Under the pieces are notes generated by a model. It searched no databases, was not told where the DNA came from, and was given only the letters and a program-made list of their open reading frames with translations. From Prevotella sp. (GTDB lineage Bacteria > Bacteroidota > Bacteroidia > Bacteroidales > Bacteroidaceae), in the NCBI GenBank assembly GCA_022769825.1, contig JALEJI010000063.1:1-64000 (forward strand): 64,000 nucleotides of DNA, read 5' to 3'. The position numbers and the translations under genes are program-made. Of the stretch, positions 46,696 to 58,185 are shown one piece after another. Each line of letters begins with the position of its first letter. Position 1 is the stretch's first letter.

Positions 46696-47176
46696 ATCTA
46701 AATTGGAGATTAGCTACAACTCTTGCTCGATTGACGAGTTGACAGAGGAAGAAAGATTACTTGTAGAGCGCGCAAGGGAGGCTACTCGCAACTCGTTCGC
46801 GCCATACAGTAATTTTCATGTCGGCGCGGCGTTAATGCTTAAAAACGGCAAGGTGATAATTGGCGCTAACCAAGAAAACTCCGCGTTTCCGTCAGGGCTT
46901 TGCGCAGAGCGCACTGCGGTATTCACGGCTCAAGCCAATTATCCTGAGCAACCTATCATGATGCTCGCCATCGCGGCAGCAGACTCAAATGGGCTTCGGT
47001 CGAAGCCTGTTTCGCCATGCGGAGCATGTAGGCAGGTAATACTCCAAATGGAGTCAAGGTATCATCAGCAAGTAGAAATATTGTTGTCGGGGACAAAAAG
47101 CATTCTCCGATTCAAGTCAATTAAAGACTTGATGCCTTTCTCTTTCGTAGACGATGATTTGATGCCTGAGCAATAA
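46688..47176 (+). CDS. cdd: Cytidine deaminase
   Basis: 162 residues. Zinc-site motif CAERTAVF (with the catalytic Glu) and PCGACRQV. It deaminates cytidine and deoxycytidine in pyrimidine salvage. ATG 46688 is chosen because it begins the usual N-terminus; a longer start would lie inside the preceding gene. It shares an overlap with that gene, so the two are cotranscribed. Confidence 0.95.
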   Translation: MIKSKLEISYNSCSIDELTEEERLLVERAREATRNSFAPYSNFHVGAALMLKNGKVIIGANQENSAFPSGLCAERTAVFTAQANYPEQPIMMLAIAAADSNGLRSKPVSPCGACRQVILQMESRYHQQVEILLSGTKSILRFKSIKDLMPFSFVDDDLMPEQ

Positions 47177-47206
47177 GCCTCGTAAGACCAAAGAAACATT
47201 AACAAT

Positions 47207-47249
47207 CAAGGAAGCCGTTAGATTATCTTTCAATAGCTTCCTTGTTTCT
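47207..47249 (+). terminator. Terminator after cdd
   Basis: CAAGGAAGC (47207-47215) pairs with GCTTCCTTG (47236-47244), followed by TTTCTATT. Confidence 0.8.
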
Positions 47250-47512
47250 ATTATATTACGATACGAAAGATATTTCTATAAAAATATTGACACAAGTGTT
47301 TCAAAGCGATTAAAAAAGACGTTTGAAAGAATAGACCGCTTGTTAATTTTTGAACAATACCTATAAAACCTGTGAAACGGCGTGTGTTATATAAATTATA
47401 ACATATTAAAGAAAACACTAAGTAAATTCAAGAGTTTTAGAGCAGTTTTGCGTAAATGCGCAATTTTTGATTATACTTTTAACGTTAAACCTGTATAAAA
47501 AACCAATTTACC
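47250..47512. other. AT-rich intergenic region upstream of pfkA
   Basis: 263 bp with no ORF. It holds a small hairpin TTGCG-TAAATG-CGCAA followed by TTTTTG at about 47448-47470, which could end a short RNA, but no matching promoter was found. Nothing else is recognised. Confidence 0.4.
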
Positions 47513-47544
47513 TTTGGAAGTTTTGAGATTTGTCGTTAACTTTG
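47513..47544 (+). promoter_or_regulatory. Promoter for pfkA (and possibly the atp operon)
   Basis: TTTG at 47513-47516 and TAACTTTG at 47537-47544 with a 20-bp spacer. Confidence 0.75.
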
Positions 47545-47597
47545 CCATCGAAAGAACCAAAAATAAGTTTTAAAACCACATAAGAACAGACCGCGAT

Positions 47598-50158
<2,561 letters not shown>

Positions 50159-50172
50159 CAAGCTAAAGCGAC

Positions 50173-50418
50173 ATGGATATGTTGAAGTTGAAGATTATTT
50201 CTCCTGAGAAAGTGATATTCGATGGCGAGGTGGAGAGCTTGAAGGTGCCAGGCATACAAGGCAGCTTCGAGGTTCTCAACAACCACGCGCCCATCATATC
50301 GTCACTTGTAAAAGGAGATGTCGAATATAAGAGCAAAGGGGAGAGTAATAAGCTTTCCGTCGCGGGTGGTTTCGTTGAGGTTAAGAAAAACGAGATAAGC
50401 CTTTGCGTGGAGATTTGA
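50173..50418 (+). CDS. atpC: F-type ATP synthase subunit epsilon, short form
   Basis: 81 residues containing only the N-terminal beta-sandwich (KLKIISPEKVIFDGEVESL, GSFEVLNNHAP, GGFVEVKKN). The C-terminal alpha-helical hairpin that inhibits ATP hydrolysis in E. coli is missing. This short form is usual in Bacteroidetes and Chlorobi, so it is not a truncation artefact. Confidence 0.93.
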   Translation: MDMLKLKIISPEKVIFDGEVESLKVPGIQGSFEVLNNHAPIISSLVKGDVEYKSKGESNKLSVAGGFVEVKKNEISLCVEI

Positions 50419-50451
50419 CCTCTCTTGAATCAAGACAAAAAACGGTAACGC

Positions 50452-50739
50452 ATGCTTTCCCCGTTGACTATCTTCCTGTTGGTGGCAATGTTTACGTTGC
50501 TCGCATTGGGATGGAAAAAAGGATACGACTTCGTGCAGTCAAGGGCGCCAAGGCAAATAGTGAAATTCTATTTCGCTTACGCGACCTTTCGAATGTTGAC
50601 AATACTACTCGTTACCGGCGTGTACATATTGTTCATATCGCAAAGCCAAGCTGAGTCGAAAGCCTTTGTAGTCGTGGAGTTTCTCTTGTATGCCGCAATG
50701 ATGGTCTTGACATTGAAAAATAACATTAAACGCTCTTGA
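50452..50739 (+). CDS. Small membrane protein in the atp operon, AtpI-like position
   Basis: 95 residues with three hydrophobic segments (LSPLTIFLLVAMFTLLALGW, LTILLVTGVYILF, FLLYAAMMVLTLK). It sits between epsilon and subunit a, where AtpI/Orf proteins are found. An assembly role for the c ring is an inference from position only; sequence similarity to AtpI is weak. Confidence 0.7.
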   Translation: MLSPLTIFLLVAMFTLLALGWKKGYDFVQSRAPRQIVKFYFAYATFRMLTILLVTGVYILFISQSQAESKAFVVVEFLLYAAMMVLTLKNNIKRS

Positions 50740-50743
50740 AAGA

Positions 50744-51805
50744 ATGAGATATTTTAATCATATAATCTGTTGCATATTGGCAATCATTCTTGCCATGCCT
50801 GCCTTAGCGGAACAAAAGCAAGGCGAGGGGCTCAATACGTCACAGATTGTAGTAGGACATATCAAGGACTCCTACGATTGGCATGTCACGGATATTGGCA
50901 CGAAGCACATCGTCATCAATCTCCCGGTCATCGTGAAGAGCTCAACAGGTTGGCATGTGTTCAGCACGTCTCAATTCACAGAGGATGCCGACGCCAATGG
51001 TTACCGCAAGGGGCCGTTCAACCTCGCGATAGCAACGACTGGCTCACATGCGGGTAAAATCGTGGAGTTGCAAAACGGCAAGGAGACAATGCCGTTCGAC
51101 ATTAGCATTACCAAGACAGTGGCCGTGCTGTTCATCAATGCCATTATTCTCCTGCTTTGCATTTTGCTGCCAGCGAGATGGTATAGAAAACACAAGGCAA
51201 GCGACCCAGCGCCCGGTGGTTTCACCGGGTTAATGGAAATGCTCGTCTCGTGGGTGGAAGACAACATCGTGAAACCCGGAGTGGGGGAGAACTACGAGAA
51301 ATATTCTCCTTACCTTCTCACATGTTTCTTTTTCATCCTTACCAGCAACTTGATGGGAATCATGCCATTCCCTCCAGGCGGAGGCAACTTGACCGGAAAC
51401 ATCGCTTGCACGTTTTTCCTCGCGTTCTGCACATTCGTGATTACGCAATTCAGTGGCTCGAAACACTATTGGAAAGACATTTTCTGGCCAAACGTGCCAT
51501 TGGCCTTGAAGGCTTTCCCGCTTATACCTCTTATCGAGTTCGTGGGAATATTCACTAAGCCGTTCGCGCTTATGATCCGTCTCTTTGCCAACATGATGGC
51601 CGGACACGCCATTGCCCTTTCCTTGACGTGCATCATCTTTGTAGTGGCGACGATGGGTATAGGCGTAGCCATAGGAATGTCGACGCTAAGCGTTGTGATG
51701 AGCATCTTCATGATGTGCCTTGAGTTTCTGGTTTGCTTCATCCAAGCCATGGTTTTCACCATGTTGAGTTCTATATTCATTGGCTTGGCTCGCGCGAAAG
51801 ATTAA
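50744..51805 (+). CDS. atpB: F-type ATP synthase subunit a
   Basis: 353 residues, longer than usual because of an N-terminal signal-like segment and periplasmic extension of about 130 residues. Membrane part has five or six helices and the essential Arg in FALMIRLFANMMAGH. It forms the proton half-channels with the c ring. Confidence 0.95.
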   Translation: MRYFNHIICCILAIILAMPALAEQKQGEGLNTSQIVVGHIKDSYDWHVTDIGTKHIVINLPVIVKSSTGWHVFSTSQFTEDADANGYRKGPFNLAIATTGSHAGKIVELQNGKETMPFDISITKTVAVLFINAIILLLCILLPARWYRKHKASDPAPGGFTGLMEMLVSWVEDNIVKPGVGENYEKYSPYLLTCFFFILTSNLMGIMPFPPGGGNLTGNIACTFFLAFCTFVITQFSGSKHYWKDIFWPNVPLALKAFPLIPLIEFVGIFTKPFALMIRLFANMMAGHAIALSLTCIIFVVATMGIGVAIGMSTLSVVMSIFMMCLEFLVCFIQAMVFTMLSSIFIGLARAKD

Positions 51806-51868
51806 GCTATACAAATAAAGAAAATAACAACAAAAAAATATTTATCAACAACAGCTTCAAAACTAAGT

Positions 51869-51893
51869 CTTTGGGCCATGACAAGCCCAAGGG
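51869..51893 (+). promoter_or_regulatory. Hairpin upstream of atpE
   Basis: CTTTGGGC pairs with GCCCAAGG around an 8-nt loop, about 30 bp before ATG 51925. It has no T tract. The atpB-atpE gap (119 bp) is the longest in the operon, so it may help raise subunit c output. Confidence 0.5.
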
Positions 51894-51924
51894 CAAGGTG
51901 AAGGGCTATTAAAAACTTACAACT

Positions 51925-52170
51925 ATGATTTCAGCATTATTATTGCAAGCCGCCGCAGCAGGCGTAGCAAAGTTGGGTGCCGGTGTCGGCGCAGGTCTCG
52001 CAGCTATTGGCGCAGGTATTGGTATCGGCCGCATTGGCGGACAGGCTATGGACGCAATGGCAAGGCAGCCGGAGGTAATGAGCAAGATCTTCACAAACAT
52101 GATCGTGGCAGCTGCCCTTATCGAGGGTGTTGCCTTGTTTGCTGTGGTCGTCGCGTTCCTCTGCATCTAA
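51925..52170 (+). CDS. atpE: F-type ATP synthase subunit c
   Basis: 81 residues. Two hydrophobic helices with the ARQPE loop and the ion-binding Glu in AAALIEGVAL. The Gln found in helix 1 of sodium-type c subunits is replaced by Ile (GIGIGRIGGQ), so proton coupling is expected. The GxGxG-rich helix 1 is normal. Confidence 0.96.
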   Translation: MISALLLQAAAAGVAKLGAGVGAGLAAIGAGIGIGRIGGQAMDAMARQPEVMSKIFTNMIVAAALIEGVALFAVVVAFLCI

Positions 52171-52194
52171 TCATCATAGAACTAACAACTGCGT

Positions 52195-52704
52195 ATGGAT
52201 TTATTAATACCAAGCACAGGCTTGCTCTTCTGGATGACGATAGTCTTCCTCATTGTGCTTGCCGTCCTGTGGAAATGGGGCTTTCCAGCCATCACCAAGA
52301 TGGTGAAAGAGCGCAAAGACTACATTGACGACAGCTTGAGAAAGGCTCACGAGGCCAATGAGAAGCTTGCAAACATACAAAAAGAAGGCGAATCCATTCT
52401 GCAGGAAGCACGCGAAAAACAAGCAGCGGTCTTAAAAGAGGCCACTGCCACACGTGATGCCATCATTGCCAAGGCTGAGAATCAGGCTAAGGATAGAGGA
52501 GCACAGCTCATCAACGACGCTAAGGCTGAGATAGAACAAGAAAAGCAGCAGGCCATTCGCGAGATACGCGGACAGGTAGCAGAGCTTTCCGTCAAAATAG
52601 CTGAAAAGATTATCAAGCAACAGTTGGCAACTGATGACAAGCAGATGGAATTAATCAACAAGATTCTTGATGATGTAGCTGTCTCTGATAAGGCAGCCAA
52701 ATAA
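52195..52704 (+). CDS. atpF: F-type ATP synthase subunit b
   Basis: 169 residues. One N-terminal TM helix (LLFWMTIVFLIVLAVLWKWG) and a long charged coiled coil rich in K, E and A. It forms the peripheral stalk with delta. 24 bp after atpE. Confidence 0.94.
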   Translation: MDLLIPSTGLLFWMTIVFLIVLAVLWKWGFPAITKMVKERKDYIDDSLRKAHEANEKLANIQKEGESILQEAREKQAAVLKEATATRDAIIAKAENQAKDRGAQLINDAKAEIEQEKQQAIREIRGQVAELSVKIAEKIIKQQLATDDKQMELINKILDDVAVSDKAAK

Positions 52705-52716
52705 AAACGATTGTCT

Positions 52717-53253
52717 ATGGATACAGGTGTAATAGCGGTGAGATATGCGAAAGCTCTCTTGGAAAGCGCCATCCAGCTAAAGCAGGAGGGTGAAGTGTAT
52801 GCCGAGATGCAGACGCTCTCGACCAACTATATCCAAGTGCCGCAGCTTCGGTTCACGATAGACAATCCTACTCTTGGAAACGAGAAGAAGCTTGACTTGC
52901 TGAAGACAGCGTGTGGCGGAAACGCCAGCGACTTGACAGTGAGATTTCTTGAGCTCGTCTTCAAGGAAGGAAGAGAGTCAAGCCTGCAGTTTATGGCGAC
53001 AGCCTATTTGACATTATACAGGAAACACAAGAACATCATTCGCGGTAAGCTGACAACAGCCGTACCTGTCTCGCAAGAGACGGAGGCAAAGATGAAGCAA
53101 ATGGTGGAAAACAGGACTCACGGCAACGTTGAGTTCAACACGGAAGTGGATCCAAGTATAATAGGCGGATTCATACTTGAGTACGACACTTACAGTTTCG
53201 ACGCGAGTGTGAGGACAAAGCTCAAGGGCGTGCTCCATGAGCTGACAGTGTAA
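52717..53253 (+). CDS. atpH: F-type ATP synthase subunit delta
   Basis: 178 residues from ATG 52717. N-terminal IAVRYAKALLESAIQ and C-terminal SIIGGFILEYDTYSFDASV fit AtpH. It joins the peripheral stalk to F1. Confidence 0.93.
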   Translation: MDTGVIAVRYAKALLESAIQLKQEGEVYAEMQTLSTNYIQVPQLRFTIDNPTLGNEKKLDLLKTACGGNASDLTVRFLELVFKEGRESSLQFMATAYLTLYRKHKNIIRGKLTTAVPVSQETEAKMKQMVENRTHGNVEFNTEVDPSIIGGFILEYDTYSFDASVRTKLKGVLHELTV

Positions 53254-53309
53254 GCCTTGTTATTGAGTATTGAATGAAGTAAATAAACTTTGATTTATTA
53301 TTATAATAA

Positions 53310-54899
53310 ATGAGTGATAAATTAAAACCAAGTGAGGTGTCTGAAGTGCTTATCAAGCAGCTTGAAGGCGTCAACTCGGAAGAGCAGTTTGATGAGGTGG
53401 GAACCGTCCTCACGGTAGGTGACGGCGTGGCTCACGTCTATGGTCTGCGCAATGCCGAGGCGAGCGAGCTTCTTGAGTTTGAGAACGGCACTATGGCAAT
53501 TGTCATGAACCTTGAGGAAGATAATGTGGGTTGCATCCTTTTAGGCGCTTCTTCTGGCATTGAGGAAGGCATGAAGGTAAAGCGCACGCACCGCATCGCC
53601 TCAATCCGTGTCAACGACAACTTCCTCGGTCGCGTTGTCAACACTCTCGGACAGCCTATCGACGGCAAGGGAGACATTGACATGACAGACGCTTTCGAGA
53701 TGCCACTTGACAGAAAGGCACCTGGTGTCATATACCGTCAACCCGTAAAGCAGCCGTTGCAGACTGGTCTTAAGGCCATCGACTCCATGATTCCTATCGG
53801 TCGTGGCCAGCGCGAGCTGATTATCGGTGACCGCCAGACTGGTAAGACGGCAGTCGCCATCGACACCATCATCAACCAAAAAGGAAACTACGAGGCGGGC
53901 AAGCCTGTATATTGCATCTATGTCGCCATCGGTCAGAAGGCCAGCACGGTGGCCGCCCTTGTGCAAACCCTGAAAGAGCACGGTGCCTTGCCATATACAA
54001 TCATCGTAAGCGCCACTGCAGCTGACCCAGCTGCCATGCAGTATTACGCGCCTTTTGCCGGTGCCGCCATCGGTGAGTATTTCCGTGACCGTGGATATGA
54101 CGCTCTCGTTGTTTACGACGACCTGTCAAAGCAGGCTGTCGCGTATCGTGAGGTGTCTTTGATTCTTCGCCGTCCTTCAGGTCGTGAGGCTTATCCTGGC
54201 GACGTGTTCTACCTGCACTCCCGCTTATTGGAACGTGCCGCGAAAATCAACGAGCAGCAAGAAGTGGCTGAGCAGATGAACGACCTGCCTGATTCGATGA
54301 AGGGCCATGTCAAAGGCGGTGGCTCGTTAACCGCGCTTCCTATCATCGAGACGCAGGCTGGCGACGTGTCAGCGTATATCCCCACAAACGTGATTTCCAT
54401 CACCGACGGACAGATATACCTGGAGACCGACTTGTTCAACCAAGGCTTCCGCCCGGCTATCAATGTTGGTATCTCAGTGAGCCGCGTGGGCGGTTCGGCG
54501 CAGATAAAGAGCATGAAGAAGGTAGCTGGTACCTTGAAGATTGACATGGCACAATACCGTGAACTTGAGAGTTTCTCAAAATTCTCAAGCGACATGGATC
54601 CTGTCACGGCAATGACAATCGACAGAGGTCGCAAGAACAACCAGTTGCTGATTCAGCCTCAATACAGTCCAATGCCTGTTGGCGAGCAGATTGCCATTCT
54701 TTATTGCGGTGTTCACGGACTTATGCACGACGTACCCGTCGACAAGGTTCGCAGTGTCCAGGACCAATTCCTCGAGCAAATGCGCACCCAGCACCAGGAT
54801 GTTCTCAACGTCCTCGCTTCGGGCAAGATAGACGACGCCTGCACTAAGACCATCGAAGACGTAATGGCGAATGTTGCAGGACAGTTTGCCACAAAATAA
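53310..54899 (+). CDS. atpA: F-type ATP synthase subunit alpha
   Basis: 529 residues. P-loop [24 protein letters not shown] and [13 protein letters not shown] are typical of the non-catalytic alpha subunit. 56 bp after atpH. Confidence 0.97.
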   Translation: MSDKLKPSEVSEVLIKQLEGVNSEEQFDEVGTVLTVGDGVAHVYGLRNAEASELLEFENGTMAIVMNLEEDNVGCILLGASSGIEEGMKVKRTHRIASIRVNDNFLGRVVNTLGQPIDGKGDIDMTDAFEMPLDRKAPGVIYRQPVKQPLQTGLKAIDSMIPIGRGQRELIIGDRQTGKTAVAIDTIINQKGNYEAGKPVYCIYVAIGQKASTVAALVQTLKEHGALPYTIIVSATAADPAAMQYYAPFAGAAIGEYFRDRGYDALVVYDDLSKQAVAYREVSLILRRPSGREAYPGDVFYLHSRLLERAAKINEQQEVAEQMNDLPDSMKGHVKGGGSLTALPIIETQAGDVSAYIPTNVISITDGQIYLETDLFNQGFRPAINVGISVSRVGGSAQIKSMKKVAGTLKIDMAQYRELESFSKFSSDMDPVTAMTIDRGRKNNQLLIQPQYSPMPVGEQIAILYCGVHGLMHDVPVDKVRSVQDQFLEQMRTQHQDVLNVLASGKIDDACTKTIEDVMANVAGQFATK

Positions 54900-54914
54900 A
54901 ACGTAATAGAAAAT

Positions 54915-55889
54915 ATGCCTTCATTAAAAGAGATAAAGACCCGCATAGCATCTGTACAGAGCACGCGTAAGATAACGAGTGCCATGAAAATGGTCGCTTC
55001 GTCTAAACTTCACCGCGCACAGACTGCCATTCAGAATATGCTCCCGTATGAGAATTTGCTTGAGCACATTTTGAAGTCGTTTCTTGTCTCCATGCCTGAT
55101 GCCGCCGAGGGAGACCTCACGGAAGAACGCAAGGACATCAAAAGCGTGGCTCTCGTTGTTTATTCCTCGAATAGCTCATTATGCGGAGGATACAACAATA
55201 ACGTCATTCGAAAGATGCAACATGCAATAGATGGGTATCATGCTCAAGGCATCAATAATATTACCATCTATCCAATAGGCCGGAAAGTAGCTGAAAAGGT
55301 TAAGAGCCTTGGACTAAAATCCGCGGGCGACTTTGTGGCACTGGCAGACAAGCCTAACGCTAGCGAATGCAGGAACATCGCCGAAGAGCTCATTGGGAAA
55401 TACTCAAAGCGCGAATACGATAAGGTGGAACTCATCTATCACCATTTCAAGAGCGCGGCCTCGCAGGTGCTCACTCGCAGGAATTTCCTGCCTGTCGACT
55501 TGTCAACGGAGAAGATTGGCGCTTACAACGACAGGGACCTGTCGTCTAATCTCGCCACGGCAAAAGCACAGGAATACTTGCGCAAGAACGGAAAGGCCGC
55601 GACCAAGAGTTCTACTGACGCCGTGCCTCTCAACGACGACTTCATTGTTGAGCCGGACATAAAGACGGTGCTCGACGAGTTGGTGCCCAAGGCTTTGGAC
55701 TTGATAATCTACACGGCGCTTCTCGACAGCAACGCTTCGGAGCATGCTGCTCGCATGGTGGCCATGCAAGCAGCTACAGACAACGCGGACGAATTGCTCA
55801 AGGAATTGAACCTGCAATACAACAAGAGCCGTCAGGCTGCAATCACTAACGAATTGTTGGATATTGTCGGCGGAAGCGCGAACAATTAA
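54915..55889 (+). CDS. atpG: F-type ATP synthase subunit gamma
   Basis: 324 residues. N-terminal IKTRIASVQSTRKITSAMKM and C-terminal RMVAMQAATDNADELLKEL form the coiled-coil rotor shaft. Somewhat longer than the E. coli protein (287), from extra sequence in the middle. Last gene of the operon, followed by a terminator. Confidence 0.96.
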   Translation: MPSLKEIKTRIASVQSTRKITSAMKMVASSKLHRAQTAIQNMLPYENLLEHILKSFLVSMPDAAEGDLTEERKDIKSVALVVYSSNSSLCGGYNNNVIRKMQHAIDGYHAQGINNITIYPIGRKVAEKVKSLGLKSAGDFVALADKPNASECRNIAEELIGKYSKREYDKVELIYHHFKSAASQVLTRRNFLPVDLSTEKIGAYNDRDLSSNLATAKAQEYLRKNGKAATKSSTDAVPLNDDFIVEPDIKTVLDELVPKALDLIIYTALLDSNASEHAARMVAMQAATDNADELLKELNLQYNKSRQAAITNELLDIVGGSANN

Positions 55890-55926
55890 CATCGCGCGAC
55901 ACGTAGGCTAAACTCTAATATTAATT

Positions 55927-55965
55927 AAATGGGAAATGGAAAAGACATTCATTTCCCATTTTTTT
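55927..55965 (+). terminator. Terminator of the atp operon
   Basis: AAATGGGAAATG pairs with CATTTCCCATTT, 12 bp, followed by a T run. Confidence 0.88.
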
Positions 55966-55980
55966 ATTAACTTCGCAACC

Positions 55981-57183
55981 ATGAAAAGGATTGTAACTGC
56001 AATTATATTAATATTGTCGTTTATTCCAGTTTTAGCGCAAAAGAAAGAAATAAACGCGGCAATTGACAACCTCAAGGCTAACAAGAACCTTGAAAAGGTT
56101 GAGACTTCCATGATGACATTGCTTAAAGACTCGTCAAACATAAGCAACGAGAAGATATGGAACCTCCTTTTCGAATCTTTGAAAAAACAATACCAAGCTG
56201 GCAATGAAAAGTTGTATCTCAAACAGAAATACGACACCGCCTCGCTGTTTAACATTGCCTCCAGAATGTTCGCGGTGATGACAAGATACGACAGCATCGA
56301 CGCTGAGCCTGACAAGAAGGGAAGAGTGAGGCCGAAGATGCGCAAGCCAAACTCCAGCACGCTCAACTCTTTGCGTCCCAACCTCTTCAATGGTGGCATC
56401 TTCTTTATCGGCAAGAGCGACTATTCCAAGGCATACACTCTCTTGGACCAGTATGTCAGCGCCGCGGAAATGCCTATTTTCAAATCTTACAACTATACCG
56501 CAAAAGACAAGAACCTGCCAAAGGCTGCTTATTGGGCTGCTTATTGCGGATACAAGCTCAACGATGCGCAAAAGGTGCTTCACAACACCTATTTGGCTCT
56601 TAAAGACAAGGAGCATTATGAGTCCATGCTGCAATATCTTGCGGCAACATACATGCTTGAGAATGATACCGCGAGGAGCATAGCGACAATGGAAGAGGGA
56701 TTTGCCAAATACCCGAAATCAGAATACTTCTTTTCCCACTTAATGGACTATTATTCCCAAAAAGCCAATTGGGACAAAGCCACGACACTCACCGACAAGG
56801 CCATTAAGGCAGACAGCGCCAATAACATGGCATGGATTGCAAAAAGCACCATCCTCATCAATTCCGGCGACTATGAAAACAGCTTCCGCATTTCCCAGTC
56901 TGTCTTGCAAAAAGACAGTACCATTGAAGACGCTTGGCTAAACGCCGGACTTGCCAAATACAACCAAGGCGTCTGCATAGAGCACGACACCAATGACTTC
57001 AAGCAAAAGAGAAAGCAAGTGTTGCATTATTACAAAGAGGCTCTGCCATACCTTGAAAAATACAGAAGTCTTTGCCCTGACAATGCCGACAAATGGGCAA
57101 TGCCTTTATATTCCATCTATCTTAATCTCAACATGGGAAAGCAATTTGAGGAAATAGACGAGCTCATCAAGAAGCGAAAGTGA
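55981..57183 (+). CDS. TPR-type exported protein
   Basis: 400 residues from MKRIVTAII. A signal peptide (to about VLAQ) precedes tetratricopeptide-like helices (AAYWAAYCGYKLNDAQKVL, WLNAGLAKYNQG). Likely a periplasmic scaffold; partner unknown. A possible weak -7 box TAACTTCG at 55968-55975 ends 5 bp before the ATG, so the mRNA might be nearly leaderless. A start at 55936 would run through the atp terminator and is unlikely. Confidence 0.85.
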   Translation: MKRIVTAIILILSFIPVLAQKKEINAAIDNLKANKNLEKVETSMMTLLKDSSNISNEKIWNLLFESLKKQYQAGNEKLYLKQKYDTASLFNIASRMFAVMTRYDSIDAEPDKKGRVRPKMRKPNSSTLNSLRPNLFNGGIFFIGKSDYSKAYTLLDQYVSAAEMPIFKSYNYTAKDKNLPKAAYWAAYCGYKLNDAQKVLHNTYLALKDKEHYESMLQYLAATYMLENDTARSIATMEEGFAKYPKSEYFFSHLMDYYSQKANWDKATTLTDKAIKADSANNMAWIAKSTILINSGDYENSFRISQSVLQKDSTIEDAWLNAGLAKYNQGVCIEHDTNDFKQKRKQVLHYYKEALPYLEKYRSLCPDNADKWAMPLYSIYLNLNMGKQFEEIDELIKKRK

Positions 57184-57267
57184 AGCTTGAAGCTTGTTCC
57201 GTCCTATCAATTCACATTAAAACAGATGCATTTATTGATGATTGGATAGGATAAGATAGGACAAACA

Positions 57268-57303
57268 CGAAAAAAGCGAAACCATAAACATGATTTCGCT
57301 TTT
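57268..57303. terminator. Terminator of the tRNA-Cys gene (and of the TPR gene)
   Basis: AAAAGCGAAA (57272-57281) pairs with TTTCGCTTTT (57294-57303). Read on the minus strand it gives a stem followed by T, just after the tRNA. Confidence 0.75.
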
Positions 57304-57309
57304 ACTTTG

Positions 57310-57380
57310 AGGTGCGTGGCGGAGTCGAACCGCCTTGAGTGGTTTTGCAGACCAGTACCTAACCGTTCGGACAACGCACC
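57310..57380 (-). tRNA. tRNA-Cys (GCA)
   Basis: 71 nt on the minus strand. The acceptor stem GGTGCGT pairs with ACGCACC. The anticodon loop is CTGCAAA with anticodon GCA. The T loop is TTCGACT in GGCGGTTCGACTCCGCC. The discriminator is U73, the known Cys identity base. CCA is not encoded. The first anticodon-stem pair looks like C27-C43, which is unusual; the rest of the stem pairs. Confidence 0.93.
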
Positions 57381-57400
57381 GTTCTTTCTTAATTGCGATG

Positions 57401-57432
57401 CAAAGGTACACACATTTTGCCTAATAACCAAA
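57401..57432 (-). promoter_or_regulatory. Promoter of the tRNA-Cys gene
   Basis: TTTG at 57432..57429 and TACCTTTG at 57408..57401 on the minus strand, 20-bp spacer. Confidence 0.75.
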
Positions 57433-57764
57433 CATTCTCATACTTTTTTACAATAAAAATTGACTTTCACACCTGTATTTGCCGTGTTACAACAATTATT
57501 GAGCGAGACAGACAGGGCCGACACCCATGAACAGAAGAAATATCAGCCATAATCCATCAGATTTTAAACAGTTAATAATCAATCGTTTTGACAGAGCTCT
57601 TGTCTTACACATGCAAAGTTAGCTCTTTTGTCTGAGATACCACCGTTTTTCGCTTCTCCCCGAAAACAACTCCCGACTTTTCAATACAGGAGGCATTGGA
57701 CCATTCGGAGTGCGGCGCATTGGCAAATACGAGATATTGGGCCATTCGGGGTGCGGACGGCCAC
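57433..57764. other. Gene-free region between tRNA-Cys promoter and repeat element copy 3
   Basis: No ORF with support. It contains a stray minus-strand -7-like TAACTTTG at 57621..57614 without a -33 partner, and two similar GGCATTGGACCATTCGG/GGGCCATTCGG segments near 57691 and 57739 that form a degenerate direct repeat. Confidence 0.4.
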
Positions 57765-58185
57765 AGGGGCCGCCACTGCAAAGCACACGATGCATACCAA
57801 TTTAATCGGATAATAATATTTTACAAATGGTCGTCTGAGAATCGATTTTTTTCAATCAAGCAGTCGCTTGGTCGAAAAAACGCGATTCTTGGGCTATTTT
57901 CACAAATCCCTAATTATCAACACATTATGATTTTAGCGGTTTTCAGACGTCGCCGTTACTGCGTAAAGGCGTTGCCGTTACGGTGTAATCGCGTCGCCGT
58001 TACGGTGTAATCGCATCGCCGTTACGGTGTAATCGCGACGCCGTTACGGTGCAATCGCGACGCGATTACACCGTAACGGCAAAACTTTTTGGCCGGAAAC
58101 ATGCTGTCAAGACAACTTCAAGCGGTTTTCCCGCTCTAAATGGACCTGTTCCCAAGTGTTAAATTTTGGCAATAATATTTTACAT
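57765..58185 (+). repeat. Dispersed non-coding element, copy 3
   Basis: About 420 bp and the best preserved copy. AGGGGCCGCCACTGCAAAG, AATAATATTTTACA, GGTCGTCTGAGAATCG, the six-dyad array, CCCGCTCTAAATGG and AAGTGTTAAATTTTGGC are followed by the second AATAATATTTTACA. The ends are defined by where similarity to copies 1 and 2 stops. Confidence 0.87.
57956..58076. repeat. 22-bp phased dyad array in repeat element copy 3
   Basis: Six dyads start at 57956, 57978, 58000, 58022, 58044 and 58066, exactly 22 bp apart. Three are TTACGGTGTAA, one is TTACTGCGTAA, one TTACGGTGCAA and the last TTACACCGTAA, the inverted core. The spacers carry GCGTCGC, GCATCGC or GCGACGC. Confidence 0.9.

Noticed and set aside
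47448..47470. Small RNA upstream of pfkA
   Set aside because: A short stem followed by T is present, but there is no promoter at a plausible distance.
57201..57262. Inverted repeat GTCCTATC / GATAGGAC as a regulatory hairpin
   Set aside because: The arms are only 8 bp with a 45-nt loop and no context; chance is likely.
57614..57621. Orphan minus-strand promoter driving a small RNA or a 25-codon peptide
   Set aside because: Only a -7-like box is present, with no -33 partner, terminator or conserved ORF.
57956..58076. CRISPR array
   Set aside because: The repeat period is only 22 bp with no unique spacers of 25-40 bp, and no cas genes are in the window.
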